NCBI RefSeq assembly: GCF_004137685.1
Contig: NZ_QYBB01000030.1
Location: forward strand, 1 to 55,300
DNA from: Lichenibacterium minor
GTDB taxonomy: Bacteria > Pseudomonadota > Alphaproteobacteria > Rhizobiales > Beijerinckiaceae
Length of the DNA: 55,300 nucleotides
Direction of reading: 5' to 3'
In this document: positions 17,401 through 27,100 of the stretch, piece after piece
How positions within the stretch are numbered: the stretch's first letter is position 1
Layout of the letters: every line of letters begins with the position of its first letter
Position numbers and translations under genes: made by a program
Notes under the pieces: generated by a model
Databases searched by the model: none
Seen by the model: only the letters and a program-made list of their open reading frames with translations
What the model was told of the DNA's origin: nothing

Positions 17401-17746
17401 TCTGCGACACGGCGGTGACCTGCGCCTGGGCGGCGTCGATGTTGACCGTGGGCTGGAAGAAGATCTTGACCACGCCGTAGCCCGGCACGGACTGCGACTC
17501 GACGTGCTCGATGTCGTTGACGGTGGTCGACAGCGAGCGCTCGTAGACCGAGATGATGTGCCCCGACATGTCGTCGGCCGGCAGGCCGGTGTAGCTCCAG
17601 ATGACGGAGATCACCGGGATGCCGATGTCGGGGAAGATGTCCGTCGCGGTCCTCAACGCGGACAGCGTGCCGAAGATCAGGATCAGGATCGTCATCACGA
17701 CGAACGTATACGGTCGAGACAGGGCCAGTCGAACAATAGACGTCAT
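14495..17746 (-). CDS. RND efflux pump, inner-membrane transporter (AcrB/HAE1-type)
   Basis: A 1083-aa, 12-helix proton-driven exporter. After the first helix comes D-I-F-P-D-I-G-I-P-V. The proton-relay pair is in helix 4 (V-D-D-A-T-V-T-I-E-N-I-N), and the second half repeats with G-R-D-F-F-P-S-V-D-A-G. The loop between the two halves, about residues 488-512, carries an unusual Gly/Ala/His stretch (G-Q-H-G-G-Q-H-A-H-A-G). It is paired with the adaptor downstream and has no outer-membrane factor of its own; the NodT-type factor at 18796-20463 may serve both pumps. The start has no strong ribosome binding site. Confidence 0.92.
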   Translation of the reverse strand: MTSIVRLALSRPYTFVVMTILILIFGTLSALRTATDIFPDIGIPVISVIWSYTGLPADDMSGHIISVYERSLSTTVNDIEHVESQSVPGYGVVKIFFQPTVNIDAAQAQVTAVSQTILKQLPPGVTPPQVLVYNASSVPILQLALSSETLSQTELNDLAQNFIRPALATVRGAQLPYAYGGAARQVQIDLDQRALHAHGLSAQDVGAALARQNLITPVGTEKIGRYEYTVDLNDSPKVMADFNDLPIKVVDGTVIFMRDVASVHSGSPPQTNVVQLDGHKGVLMSVLKIGSASTLDIIAGIKARLPAVRETLPPGVTLKTVGDQSGFVLASVTGVVREGIIAATLTGVMILVFLGSWRSTLIITVSIPLAVLSSLITLAALGETINVMTLGGLALAVGILVDDATVTIENINRHMEEFGEDILTAITEGAREIMPPATIALFCICIAFVPLLALGGVAGYLFRPLAMAVVFAMVASYLLTYTLVPTMAHFLLRGQHGGQHAHAGASGHAAAPAGLFGRFLGGFERRFERLRQGYLGLLGLALHHRSRFAAGFLGFALLSLGLAPTLGRDFFPSVDAGAIKIHVRAPTGTRIEETTLLVDRVEAELRRTLPPGRLESVVDNIGLPISGINIAYGNSGTVGVFDADVLLTLREGTPSTDDITKRLREVLPRAFPGTTFSFLPADIVTQVLNFGSPAPLDVQVAGNDAAGDRAYADKLLARIRRVPGVADPRIQEASKDPGLKVDFDRELAGVVGLTEGDAASSIQATLSGSTQTAPTYWLNPKNGVSYPVSVQTPQYDIDTLGALGDLPLTAAGSTQLLGGLASFRPEPLDAVVSHYDVRPTVNIYAAVQDRDLGAVAADIQRIIDDSKAELPRGSVVGIRGQAVTMAAAYGQLVVGLALAVVLIYLLMVVNFQSWLDPFVIVTALPAALAGIVWMLFVTRTGLSVPALTGAIMCMGVATTNSILVVSFAREQLAEGRDAVSAALAAGATRFRPVLMTALAMIIGMAPMALEPGQNMPLGRAVIGGLSFATLATLLFVPTVFCLVHGRRPRRAEAAAPASVPSEAPAAALPALSSPALSNPALSS

Positions 17747-17918
17747 AGAACCAGGCCGCGACTGGGGTTGCTTCGGAGTATAAAATCTTATTTAGAAACA
17801 AGTATGCAATGTGATCGCGGCCGTTTCGGGGCTTAGCTGTTTCTCATTCCGGCCCGCCCCGCCGCCCCCGCCGGCCGGGGCCGCGGGTCGAAGATCGCAA
17901 GGCCGTCGGCGGGCCGCC
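17747..17918 (-). promoter_or_regulatory. AT-rich upstream region of the RND pump gene
   Basis: The 30-40 bp around 17770-17812 are strikingly AT-rich for this block. On the minus strand they include TATACT (-10-like) and TTGCAT, though the spacing to a -35 is not ideal. This probably gives the pump-adaptor pair its own promoter rather than pure read-through from the transglycosylase gene upstream. Confidence 0.35.
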
Positions 17919-18785
17919 TCAACTCCGCGTCACCGAGCAGGCGCCGCCGAGGCGCAGGATGCGGCCGCACAAGGCGGCGGCGGCGGGGCGCGACGGCGCC
18001 GGGAAGCGGACGCGGTAGAAGGGCCGGAAGCCCCGCCCCGGGGCGCGTCCGCCCACCACCATGGGGGGCTCGTCCCGCAGCACGGCCGAGAAGGCCGCGC
18101 GCCGGTCGGCATAGGCCGCCACGGCGGCGGCCTTGGAGAAGCTGCCCGCGAGCTGCACGCCCCAGGGCGCGAGCAGGGCCGAGGCACCGGCGAGGGCCGG
18201 CAGGCGCGCGCGCAGCGCGGCGAGTTCGCCATCGCACGACCTGTCCGGCACGGAAGCCGCCGCGGCGGGCGGCGGCCCGTCCTTCCAGTCCTCCGCGGGC
18301 CGGCCCGTGACGGCCAGCACGTAGCCGCGCGTCTCCGCCGGCAGGTCGCGGCGGCCGGCGAGCCAGTCCGCCACGCGGGCCGGCCCGGCGTTGTAGGCCG
18401 CCGCTGCGAGGCCGAGGCTGCCGAACTGCCGCCGGAGGTCGGCCAGGAGCTCGGCCGCCTTGGGCACGGCGGCCTCGGGGTCGAAGGGATCGGCGAGGCC
18501 GCGCTCGCCGGCCGTGCCCGGCATGAACTGGGCGATGCCCTGCGCGCCCGCCGGGCTGACCACCGCGGGCCGGAAGCTGCTTTCGCGCCAGATCAGGCGC
18601 GTCAAGAAGCCGACCGGCAGGCCGTGCCCGCGCGCCGCCGCCTCGATGAGCCGGCACACGGGGACGTCGACGGCCGGGACCGCGGGCTCGGCCGCGGGGG
18701 CGCGGGGCGCGGCGCCCGCCGAGGCCAGGGCGGCGATCAGGATCGCTGCCGAAGAGCGCCCGACCGCGCGACGGATCGCGGACAC
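17919..18785 (-). CDS. lytic transglycosylase, SLT-domain, exported
   Basis: A 288-aa protein with an N-terminal signal (hydrophobic 12-30, A-A-E-P). The SLT fold follows: I-W-R-E-S-S-F with catalytic Glu68, then S-P-A-G-A-Q-G-I-A-Q-F-M-P-G, and A-A-Y-N-A-G-P at 129-135. It should cleave peptidoglycan glycan strands to 1,6-anhydro products in the periplasm. The C-terminal 110 residues form an extra Ala/Arg-rich domain of unknown role with Cys residues. Its ATG lies 10 nt after the outer-membrane factor gene stop, so it is co-transcribed with efflux genes and may open the cell wall for their assembly (inference). Confidence 0.88.
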   Translation of the reverse strand: MSAIRRAVGRSSAAILIAALASAGAAPRAPAAEPAVPAVDVPVCRLIEAAARGHGLPVGFLTRLIWRESSFRPAVVSPAGAQGIAQFMPGTAGERGLADPFDPEAAVPKAAELLADLRRQFGSLGLAAAAYNAGPARVADWLAGRRDLPAETRGYVLAVTGRPAEDWKDGPPPAAAASVPDRSCDGELAALRARLPALAGASALLAPWGVQLAGSFSKAAAVAAYADRRAAFSAVLRDEPPMVVGGRAPGRGFRPFYRVRFPAPSRPAAAALCGRILRLGGACSVTRS

Positions 18786-18795
18786 CGGCCCGCCC

Positions 18796-20463
18796 CTAAA
18801 GGTGCAGCTTGGGGGTGAACACGTCGGACGCGATGTCGGGCGACGACGCGGGCGGGGTCGCGGCCCCCTTCAGCGCGTCCGAGCCCGGCAGCTGCGCCCG
18901 CGTCCAGCCCCCCCCGAGCGCCTGGATCATCGCCACGCTGGCGAGGTAGCGGTTCTGGCGGATGGTCAGCGCGGTCTCCTGGTCGGCCAGCAGCGTCTCC
19001 TGGGCGGTGATCACGCTGGTATAGGCCACCGTGCCGGCGCGGTACTCGTTGACCGTGACGTCGACCGCCCCCCGCGCCGCCGTCACGGCCTCGGCCTCGA
19101 CGGAGCTCTCCTGGCCGAGCACGCGCAGCGCCACGAGGTCGTCCTCGACCTGCTGGAAGGCCGTGAGCACCGTCTGCCGATAGGTCGCCACCGCGAGGTC
19201 ATAGGCCGCCACGGCCGCCGCGGTGGTGGCCTGGCGCAGGCCGCCCTCGAACAGCGTCTGGGTCAGGTTGCCGCCGAAGGACCAGATGGCGTTGGCGGCC
19301 GAGAAGGGCAGCGGCGTCGCGCCCTCGGCCGCCACCGTGGCCGACAGCGTGACGTCCGGGTAGAAGGCCGCCACCTCGACGCCGATCAACTCGTTCTGCT
19401 GCTGCACCGTGCGTTCGGCGTTGGCGATGTCGGGCCGGCGCTGGAGCAGCGTCGCGGGCAACCGCACGGGGGCGACCGGGGCGCGGTCGCCGAGCTCCGC
19501 CACCGGGATCGTCAGCTCGGCGGGCGCCCGGCCGATCAGGGCCGCGATGGCGTGCTCGTATTGGCCGCGGGCCACGCCGGTCCCGATCTCGGTCGCCTGC
19601 ACGCCCTTCAGCTGCGCGAGCGCGTTGTCGACGTCGGAGCGGGCCGCCGTACCAGCCGCGTACTGGTTCTGGCTGATCTTCAGCGTCCCCGCGTAGGCGG
19701 CGGCCGTGTCGGCCAGCAGCTTGTGCAGCGAGTCCTGGGCGCGAAGGTTGAAATAGGCCGTGGCGAGCTCCTCCTGCACCAGGAGGCGGACGTTGGCGAC
19801 GTCGGCGTCGCTGGCCTGGGCCGCGGCGACGTCGCCCTGAATCTGCCGGCGCACGCGGCCCCAAACGTCGAGATCCCAGCTCGCCGTCAGGCCCGGCGTG
19901 AAGGTGTTCTCGGTCGTGCCGGCGCCCCCGCTCGTGGTGGTGGTCGTGGTGCCGGACGTGCCCGTGCTGGTCGTGGTGCCGGCGGTGGTTCCCGAGGTCG
20001 TCCCGGTCGAGGTCGTGGTGCCGCTGCTGATGCTGGTGCCCCGCTCGGAGCCGAGCGCCGAGCCCTCGTGGGAGCGGATCGCCGAATAGGTCGCCCCCAC
20101 GGTCGGGAACAGGCCGGCCTGCGCCTCCTTGATGACCGCGACGGCCTGGCGATAGGTGGCCTCGGCCTCCTTCAGGGTCTGGTTGGAGACGTTCACCTGC
20201 CGCTCCAGCCGGTCGAGCTCGGGGTCGCGGTACACGGCCCACCAGTCGCCGCGGTCGAAGCTGTCGCCCGGCATGGCGGGGTGCCAGCCCTTCAGCTCCT
20301 TGTAGCGCGCCGGCACGGGCGCGGCCGGCTTGACGTAGTCGGGCCCCACCGCGCAGGCGGCGAGCGGCAGGCCCGAACCGAGCAGCAGCGCGGCGCGAAG
20401 CCCTGACGCCGTCCGGAACCCGACCGTCGACGCCGGGCGGGCGGTCCTCCATTTCGCCTGCAT
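18796..20463 (-). CDS. outer-membrane efflux factor, NodT/TolC family lipoprotein, with Thr-rich insertion
   Basis: A 555-aa protein. A signal peptide with lipobox L-A-A-C (Cys37) is followed by G-P-D-Y-V-K-P, the NodT-family opening. Two repeats of the TolC fold then form a trimeric channel. Residues about 143-186 are a low-complexity run of almost only Thr, Ser and Gly, inserted just before the T-A-S-W-D-L-D-V-W-G strand. The insertion is absent in ordinary homologues as I remember them and would lie in the extracellular-loop or barrel region. The ATG at 20463 has GGAG 4 nt upstream. It follows the MdtC-like gene after 222 bp and completes the tripartite system. Confidence 0.9.
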   Translation of the reverse strand: MQAKWRTARPASTVGFRTASGLRAALLLGSGLPLAACAVGPDYVKPAAPVPARYKELKGWHPAMPGDSFDRGDWWAVYRDPELDRLERQVNVSNQTLKEAEATYRQAVAVIKEAQAGLFPTVGATYSAIRSHEGSALGSERGTSISSGTTTSTGTTSGTTAGTTTSTGTSGTTTTTTSGGAGTTENTFTPGLTASWDLDVWGRVRRQIQGDVAAAQASDADVANVRLLVQEELATAYFNLRAQDSLHKLLADTAAAYAGTLKISQNQYAAGTAARSDVDNALAQLKGVQATEIGTGVARGQYEHAIAALIGRAPAELTIPVAELGDRAPVAPVRLPATLLQRRPDIANAERTVQQQNELIGVEVAAFYPDVTLSATVAAEGATPLPFSAANAIWSFGGNLTQTLFEGGLRQATTAAAVAAYDLAVATYRQTVLTAFQQVEDDLVALRVLGQESSVEAEAVTAARGAVDVTVNEYRAGTVAYTSVITAQETLLADQETALTIRQNRYLASVAMIQALGGGWTRAQLPGSDALKGAATPPASSPDIASDVFTPKLHL

Positions 20464-20685
20464 GGAACTCCGATCGGCAGCCGTTTCCGGACCTCCGTTT
20501 ACGGCGCCGGCCGAGCGAGATCCGCATGCGATGCGACCGGAGCGCTGAAAAGATCGGGGCGTCACCGATATGTTACGCTCCATTCACCACGTTCAACCTG
20601 ATCTGAACTCTAGAAAAACGGCGAAGACACGGAGACACCGCATTCGCCGTTCCGGCATACCGGCTGAACACTCCCATCGGCCGGA

Positions 20686-23600
20686 TCATCCGGCGGCGGC
20701 CGGCGCGGGGCGGCCGTCCCGATGCGGGCGCCGCCACGCCCTGAGCCGGTCGAGGTACAGGTACACCACCGGCGTCGTGTAGAGCGTCAGCACCTGGCTG
20801 ATCAGCAGGCCGCCCACGATGGAGATGCCGAGCGGCTCGCGCAGCTCGCTCCCTTCGCCGATCGGCAGGCACAGCGGCAGCGCGCCGAGCAGCGCCGCGC
20901 TGGTGGTCATCAGGATGGGGCGGAAGCGCAGCACGGCCGCCTGGAAGATCGCGTCCCGCCCCGTGAGCCCCTCGTTGCGCTCGGCTTCGAGCGCGAAGTC
21001 GATCATCAGGATGGCGTTCTTCTTGACGATGCCGATCAGCAGGATGACGCCGATCAGCGCGATGACGCTGAAGTCGAGGCCGAACAGGATCAGGGCCAGG
21101 ATCGCGCCGACGCTGGCCGAGGGCAGCGTCGACAGGATGGTGATCGGGTGGACGAAGCTCTCGTAGAGCACGCCGAGCACGATGTAGATGGCGCCGAGCG
21201 CCGCCACCACCAGCAGCTCCTCGCCCGACACCGACTGCTGGAAGGCCAGCGCCGTGCCGGCGAAGCCGCCGACGAGGTCGGCCGGCATGCGCAGGTCGGC
21301 GACGTGGCGGGCCATGGCGGCCTCGGCGTCGCCGAGCGAGCGCCCGGGCGGCAGGTTGAACGAGATCGTGGTGGCGACGTACTGGCTTTGGTGGTTGACG
21401 GCCAGCGGCGTGCTGCCGGGCGTGATCCGCGCCACCGCCGACAGCGGCACCATGGTCTCGGTCGAGGTCGCCACGGCGGCGCCGGTCGAGGACGAGGAGT
21501 TGCCCGTCGCGGCGATCGAGGACTGCGCGGCCGTGCGGGCCGCGTCGTTGGCGGACGAGGTGGCGGTGGAGGTGGTCGCCGCGGCGCTGCCGGCCTGCAG
21601 CACCGTGGCGTTGCGCGCCACGACGGTCGCGTTGGCCGCCACCACGGTGGCGTTGGCGGCCAGCGCTGTGCCGGGGTTGGCGGCGGAATCGGCCGTCGAG
21701 GACAGGGACGGGCTCGTCGGCGCCGCCAGGGCGGCGGGCCCGGTCCTGGTGGTCGGCGCGCTGACCGAGCCGCTCGGCAGCTGCGTCGTGGCGGAGCCGC
21801 TCGCCTGGGCGCCCGATGTGCTGATCCAGAACTGCTTCAGCGTGTCCGCATTCTGCCAGTAGCGCGGCGCCACCTCCATGACGACGTGGTACTGGTTCAG
21901 GGCCTGGTAGATGGTCGACACCGAGCGCTGCCCGAAGGCGTCGTAGAGCGTGTTGTCGATCTGGTACATGGTGAGGCCGAGCCGCGAGGCCGCGTCGCGG
22001 TCCACCGTCACCTCGGTCTCGCTGCCCTTCTGCTGCTGGTCCGAGTTGACGTCGAGGAACAGCGGGTCGCGCTCCAGCGCCGCCTGCAGCTTCGGCGCCC
22101 AGGTGTAGACTTCCGCCGTGCTGTCGCCGAGGATCGTGTACTGGTATTGCGCGTTGCTCTGCCGGCCGCCGACGTTGATGTCCTGGATGGGGATGAGGAA
22201 CAGGCGCCCGCCGGGCACACGCCCGAGCGCGCGGCGCAGGCGCCCCGTCACGGTCGCCATGGGGGCGCGCTCGGCCTGCGGCTTCAGCGCCACGAACACC
22301 GAGCCCGTGTTGGTCTGCGCGCCCATGCCGCCGCTGCCCGACCCCGTGGAGCCCACCACGCTCTCGACCGCCGGGTCGGCCCGCACGATGTCCATCATCT
22401 GCGTGAGCTTCTGGCTCATCAGCTGGAACGAGATGCTCTGGTCCGCCTGCAGCGCGCCGATGAGGCGCCCCGTGTCCTGCTGGGGAAAGAAGCCCTTCGG
22501 GACGATGCCGATCAGCCACACGTTGAGCGCCACCGTGCCGAGGAGCACGACCACCACGAGGGCGCCGTGGTCGAGCGCCACCGCGAGCGAGCGGGCGTAG
22601 CCGTCGCGCAGGCGGTCGAACAGGGTGCGGCGGGGCGGCCGGCCTGGGGCTCCCCCGCGCCGCGCGGCCGGGCGCAGGAACAGGCCGCACAGCATGGGCG
22701 TGGTGGTGAGCGAGATCGCCATGGAGATGACGATGCTCATCGACAGCGTGACGGCGAACTCGCGGAACAGCCGCCCCACGAGGCCGCCCATCAGCAGGAT
22801 GGGCAGGAACACCGCCACAAGCGACAGGGTGATGGACACCACCGTGAAGCCGACCTCGCGCGCGCCCTGGAAGGCGGCGGCGCGGCGCGGCATGCCGTCC
22901 TCGACGTGGCGGGCGATGTTTTCCAGCACCACGATGGCGTCGTCGACCACGAAGCCGGTGGCGACCGTGAGCGCCATCAGGCTCAGGTTGTCGAGCGAGT
23001 AGCCGAGCAGCCGCATGGCCGCGAAGGTGCCCACGATGGAGATCGGCACCGCGACCGCGGGGATGAAGGTGGCGCGCCAGTCGCGCAAGAAGGCGTAGAC
23101 CACCGCCACCACGAGCAACACCGCGATGACCAGCGTGCGCTCCGTGTCGCCGAGCGACGAGCGGATGGTGGTCGAGCGGTCGGACGCGAAGGCGATGTCG
23201 ATGTCGCTCGGCAGCGCGGCCTTGAGCTTCGGCACGGCCGCCCGCACCCCGTCCACCGTGGTGATGATATTGGCCCCGGGCTGGCGGAACACGATCACCA
23301 GCACGGCCGGCTTGCCGTCGGCGAGGCCGAGGTTGCGCAGGTCCTGCACCGAATCGTCGACCTCGGCGACGTCGCTGAGCCGCACCGCGTCGCCGTTCCG
23401 GTAGGCCACGATCAGCGGGCGATACTGCGCGGCGTGGCTGATCTGGTCGTTCGTGTAGATCTGCAGCCGCCGCGCGCCGACGTCGACGATGCCCTTGGGC
23501 GTGTTGGCGTTGGCGTTGGACAGGGCCGAGCGCACGTCCTCGAGGCCGATGCCGTAGTGGAACAGAGCCTGGGGGTCGAGCTCCACCCGCACGGCCGGCA

Positions 23601-24144
23601 GCGCCGCGCCCGAGATGACGACCTGGCCGACCCCGGGCAGCTGCGACAGGTCCTGCTGCAGCACCGTGCTGGCGCTGTCGTACATCTGCCCGCGCGTCAG
23701 CGTGTCCGAGGTGAGGGCCAGGATCAGGATGGGGGCGTCGGCCGGGTTGACCTTGCGGTAGGTCGGCTGACTCAGGAGGTTGGTGGGCAGGTCGGCCTGC
23801 GCGGCGTTGATGGCGGCCTGAACGTCGCGCGCCGCGCCGTTGATGTCGCGGCCGAGCCCGAACTGCAGGGTGATCCGCGCCTGCCCGACCTGGCTCTGCG
23901 AGGTCATCTCCGCGACGTCGGCGATCTGGCCGAGGTGGCGCTCCAGCGGCGCGGCGAGGCTCGTCGCCACCACCTCGGGGCTGGCGCCCGGCAGCTGCGC
24001 CGACACCGAGATGGTGGGGAAGTCCACCTGCGGCAGCGGCGACACCGGCAGCGCGAGGTAGCCGAGGACGCCCGCGATGGCCACGGCCGCCGTGAGCAGG
24101 GCGGTGGCGACCGGCCGCGCGATGAAGGGCGCCGAGATGTTCAT
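20686..24144 (-). CDS. mdtC: RND efflux pump subunit, MdtC-like, with about 115-residue Ala/Ser/Thr insertion
   Basis: A 1152-aa inner-membrane RND transporter. The first helix region is followed by P-L-P-Q-V-D-F-P-T-I. The proton-relay pair is in V-V-D-D-A-I-V-V-L-E-N-I and the second half has G-F-F-P-Q-Q-D-T-G. Its ATG overlaps the TGA of the MdtB-like gene (ATGA). Homologues are about 1020-1050 aa. The excess is a low-complexity block at residues about 775-890, between F-W-I-S-T-S and M-V-P-L-S-A-V-A, built of Ala, Ser and Thr with three N-A-T-V copies. This falls in the periplasmic part of the second repeat. With MdtB it should form a heteromultimeric pump for drugs or bile-like compounds. 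Confidence 0.92.
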   Translation of the reverse strand: MNISAPFIARPVATALLTAAVAIAGVLGYLALPVSPLPQVDFPTISVSAQLPGASPEVVATSLAAPLERHLGQIADVAEMTSQSQVGQARITLQFGLGRDINGAARDVQAAINAAQADLPTNLLSQPTYRKVNPADAPILILALTSDTLTRGQMYDSASTVLQQDLSQLPGVGQVVISGAALPAVRVELDPQALFHYGIGLEDVRSALSNANANTPKGIVDVGARRLQIYTNDQISHAAQYRPLIVAYRNGDAVRLSDVAEVDDSVQDLRNLGLADGKPAVLVIVFRQPGANIITTVDGVRAAVPKLKAALPSDIDIAFASDRSTTIRSSLGDTERTLVIAVLLVVAVVYAFLRDWRATFIPAVAVPISIVGTFAAMRLLGYSLDNLSLMALTVATGFVVDDAIVVLENIARHVEDGMPRRAAAFQGAREVGFTVVSITLSLVAVFLPILLMGGLVGRLFREFAVTLSMSIVISMAISLTTTPMLCGLFLRPAARRGGAPGRPPRRTLFDRLRDGYARSLAVALDHGALVVVVLLGTVALNVWLIGIVPKGFFPQQDTGRLIGALQADQSISFQLMSQKLTQMMDIVRADPAVESVVGSTGSGSGGMGAQTNTGSVFVALKPQAERAPMATVTGRLRRALGRVPGGRLFLIPIQDINVGGRQSNAQYQYTILGDSTAEVYTWAPKLQAALERDPLFLDVNSDQQQKGSETEVTVDRDAASRLGLTMYQIDNTLYDAFGQRSVSTIYQALNQYHVVMEVAPRYWQNADTLKQFWISTSGAQASGSATTQLPSGSVSAPTTRTGPAALAAPTSPSLSSTADSAANPGTALAANATVVAANATVVARNATVLQAGSAAATTSTATSSANDAARTAAQSSIAATGNSSSSTGAAVATSTETMVPLSAVARITPGSTPLAVNHQSQYVATTISFNLPPGRSLGDAEAAMARHVADLRMPADLVGGFAGTALAFQQSVSGEELLVVAALGAIYIVLGVLYESFVHPITILSTLPSASVGAILALILFGLDFSVIALIGVILLIGIVKKNAILMIDFALEAERNEGLTGRDAIFQAAVLRFRPILMTTSAALLGALPLCLPIGEGSELREPLGISIVGGLLISQVLTLYTTPVVYLYLDRLRAWRRPHRDGRPAPAAAG

Positions 24145-27100
24145 TCGGCCGGCGCCCCGCCCGGGGCCGGACCGGGGGACGCGCGCGGGGCGCCGCGGAA
24201 GCGCTCCGCCAAGCCCTCGAAGGCGAGGTAGATCACCGGCGTCGTGAACAGGGTCAGGAGCTGGCTCACCGCGAGCCCGCCCACGATGGCGATGCCGAGC
24301 GGCTCTCGCAACTCCGAGCCCGTGCCGTGGCCGAGCACGAGCGGCAGCGCGCCCAGCATGGCGGCCAGCGTCGTCATCAGGATGGGGCGGAAGCGCAACA
24401 GGCAGGCCTGATGAATGGCGTCGCGCGCGCCGAGCCCGTCGCGCTTCGCCTGCAGCGCGAAGTCGATCATCATGATCGCGTTCTTCTTCACGATGCCGAT
24501 CAGCAGGATGATGCCGATGATCCCGATGATGTCGAGGTCGTCGCCGGCGATCCGCAGCGCCAGCAGCGCGCCGACGCCCGCCGAGGGCAGCGTCGACAGG
24601 ATGGTGATCGGGTGGACGAAGCTCTCGTAGAGCACGCCGAGCACGATGTAGACCGCCACCACGGCCGCCGCCACCAGCACGGCCTCGTTGGACAGCGACC
24701 GCCCGAAGGCCGACAGCGCGCCCTGCTCGGCGGTGACGAAGCTGTCCGGCAGGGCGATGTCGCGCTCCGCCTGAGCGATCGCCGCGGCCGCCTCGCCGAG
24801 CGAGGCGCCCGGCGCGAGGTTGAACGACACCGACAGCGACGGGAACTGCGCCAGGTGCTCGATCTGCAGCGGCCCGGCGCGCTGCTCGACCCGCACGATG
24901 GCGGACAGCGGCACCTGGCCCGTGGTGGCGGTGGACGAGGGCAGGTACATGGCGGAGAGAGCGCCCTCGACGCCGCGCAGGTCGTACGTGTCGGCGCCGA
25001 GGATCACCCGATACTGGTTCGACTGCGTGTAGAGCGTCGACGCGATGCGCTGCCCGAAGGCGTCGTAGAGGGCGTTGTCGACCGTGGCCGGCGTGATGCC
25101 GAACCGCGTGGCCGTCGTGCGGTCGATCGTCATCTGCAGGTTGAGGCCGCGCTGGCTGACGTCGCTCTCGACGCCAGCGAACTCCGGCGTCGCGGACAGG
25201 CGGGCCACGAGCTTCGGCACCCATTCGTCGAGCAGGGCCTGGCTCGGGTTCTCGAGGAAGAACTGGTACTGGTCGCGCCCCGCCGTGCTGTCGATGGTGA
25301 GGTCCTGCACGGGCTGCATGGCCAGCGAGACGCCGGTCACCCCGGCGACCTCGCCCGCGATGCGGCGGATCACCCCCGCGGCGTCGAGGGTGCGCTCGTC
25401 GCGCGGGCGCAGGGTGATGAGGAAGCGGCCGGTGTTCAGCGTGGTGTTGGTGCCGTCCACCCCGATGTTGGACGACAGCGACACCACGTCGGGGTCCTTC
25501 AGCACGGCGTCGGCCAGCGCCTGCTGCTTCGCCGCCATGGCGGCGAAGGAGATGTCCTGCGCAGCCGAGGAGATGCCCTCGATCTCGCCCGTGTCCTGCA
25601 CGGGGAAGAAGCCCTTGGGGATCTCGGCGAACTGGAACGCGGTGGCGGCGAGCGTGAGCAGGAACACCAGCATCGTCGCGGCGCGGTGGTCGAGCACGAA
25701 GCGCAGCGCGCCGTCGTAGCGCGCCACCACCCAGTCGAAGGCGCCCTCGGCGGCGCGGTCGAGGCGGCCGCGCGCGGCCTCGGGCCGGTGGCGCAGCATG
25801 AGCGCGCACAGCATGGGCACCAGCGTCAGCGACACGAGCGCGGACAGCACGATGGTCGTGGCCAGCGTGACCGCGAACTCGAAGAACAGCCGCCCCACCA
25901 CGTCGCCCATGAACAGCAGCGGGATCAGCACCGCGATCAGCGACACGGTGAGCGACACGATGGTGAAGCCGATCTCCCCCGAGCCCTTGAGGGCCGCGGC
26001 GAGCGGGGCCTCGCCGGCCTCGACGTAGCGGGCGATGTTCTCGATCATCACGATGGCGTCGTCGACCACGAAGCCGGTGGCGATCGTCAGCGCCATCAGG
26101 CTCAGATTGTCGATCGAGAATCCGAACAGGTCCATGCCGGCGAGCGTGCCCACCAGCGACAGCGGCACCGACAGGCTCGGGATCAGTGTGGCGGGCACGC
26201 TGCGCAGGAACACGAAGATCACCAGCACCACCAGCGCCACCGCGAGGCCGAGCTCGAATTCGACGTCCGACACCGAGGCTCGGATCGTGACGGTCTGGTC
26301 GGACAGCACGCGCAGCTCGACGGCGGCCGGCAACGTCGCTTCGAGCCGCGGCAGCGCCGCCTTCACGGCGTCCACCACGGCGATGACGTTGGAGCCGGGC
26401 TGGCGCTGCACGCTGACCACGATGGCGGGCGTGCGGTCGGCCCAGGCGGCGAGCTCGGCGTTCTGCACGCCGTCGACCACCTTGGCGACGTCCTTCAGGC
26501 GGATCGCGTCGCCGTTCTTGTAGCCGAGGATCAGGTCCCGATACTGCTGCGCGCTCGTCAGCTGGTCGTTGTCGTTGATCGTGGTGTCCTGGGCCGGCCC
26601 GTCGAAGTTGCCCTTCGGCGTGTCGGTGTTCTGGTTGGTGATGTCCGTGCGGATGTCGTCGATGGCGATGCCCCGGGCCGCCAGCGCGCGCGGGTCGACC
26701 TCGATGCGCACGGCCGGGCGCTGGCCGCCGCCGAGCGCCACGAGGCCGACCCCCGACAGCTGCGACAGCTTCTGGGCGATGCGCACGTCGGCTAGGTCCT
26801 CGAGCTGCGTCAGCGGCAGGGTCTTCGAGGTGATAGCCAGCGTCACCACGGGCGTGTCGGCGGGGTTGACCTTAGCGTAGACGGGCGGCGCCGGCAGGTC
26901 GGACGGCAGCAGGTTGGTGGACGCGTTGATGGCGGCCTGCACCTCCTGCTCGGCCACGTCGAGCGACAGGTCGAGGGTGAACTGCAGCGTGATGACGGAC
27001 GAGCCGCCCGACGAGATCGAGCTCATCTGCCCGAGGCCCGGCATCTCGCCGAACTGGCGCTCCAGCGGCGCCGTCACGGCCGTGGTCATCACCTCCGGGC

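Noticed and set aside
13083..17801. very long minus-strand open frame over the RND pump and adaptor genes
   Set aside because: It is the Arg/Ala-rich out-of-frame reading of the RND pump and adaptor genes, which are clearly the real genes.
14615..17836. 1073-codon open frame antisense to the RND pump gene
   Set aside because: A mirror of high-GC codon bias: Arg/His/Asp/Gln-rich with no family motifs. The antisense frames over the mdtB-mdtC region are the same effect.
19906..20037. CRISPR or tandem-repeat array at the T/S/G-rich DNA in the outer-membrane factor gene
   Set aside because: The short repeats keep the reading frame and encode the Thr-rich loop; there are no spacers. No CRISPR array was seen anywhere in the window.
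20573..22690. long open frame overlapping the end of the MdtC-like gene
   Set aside because: Out-of-frame reading of a gene with strong RND motifs; its Pro/Arg/Gly-rich composition is typical of a shadow.
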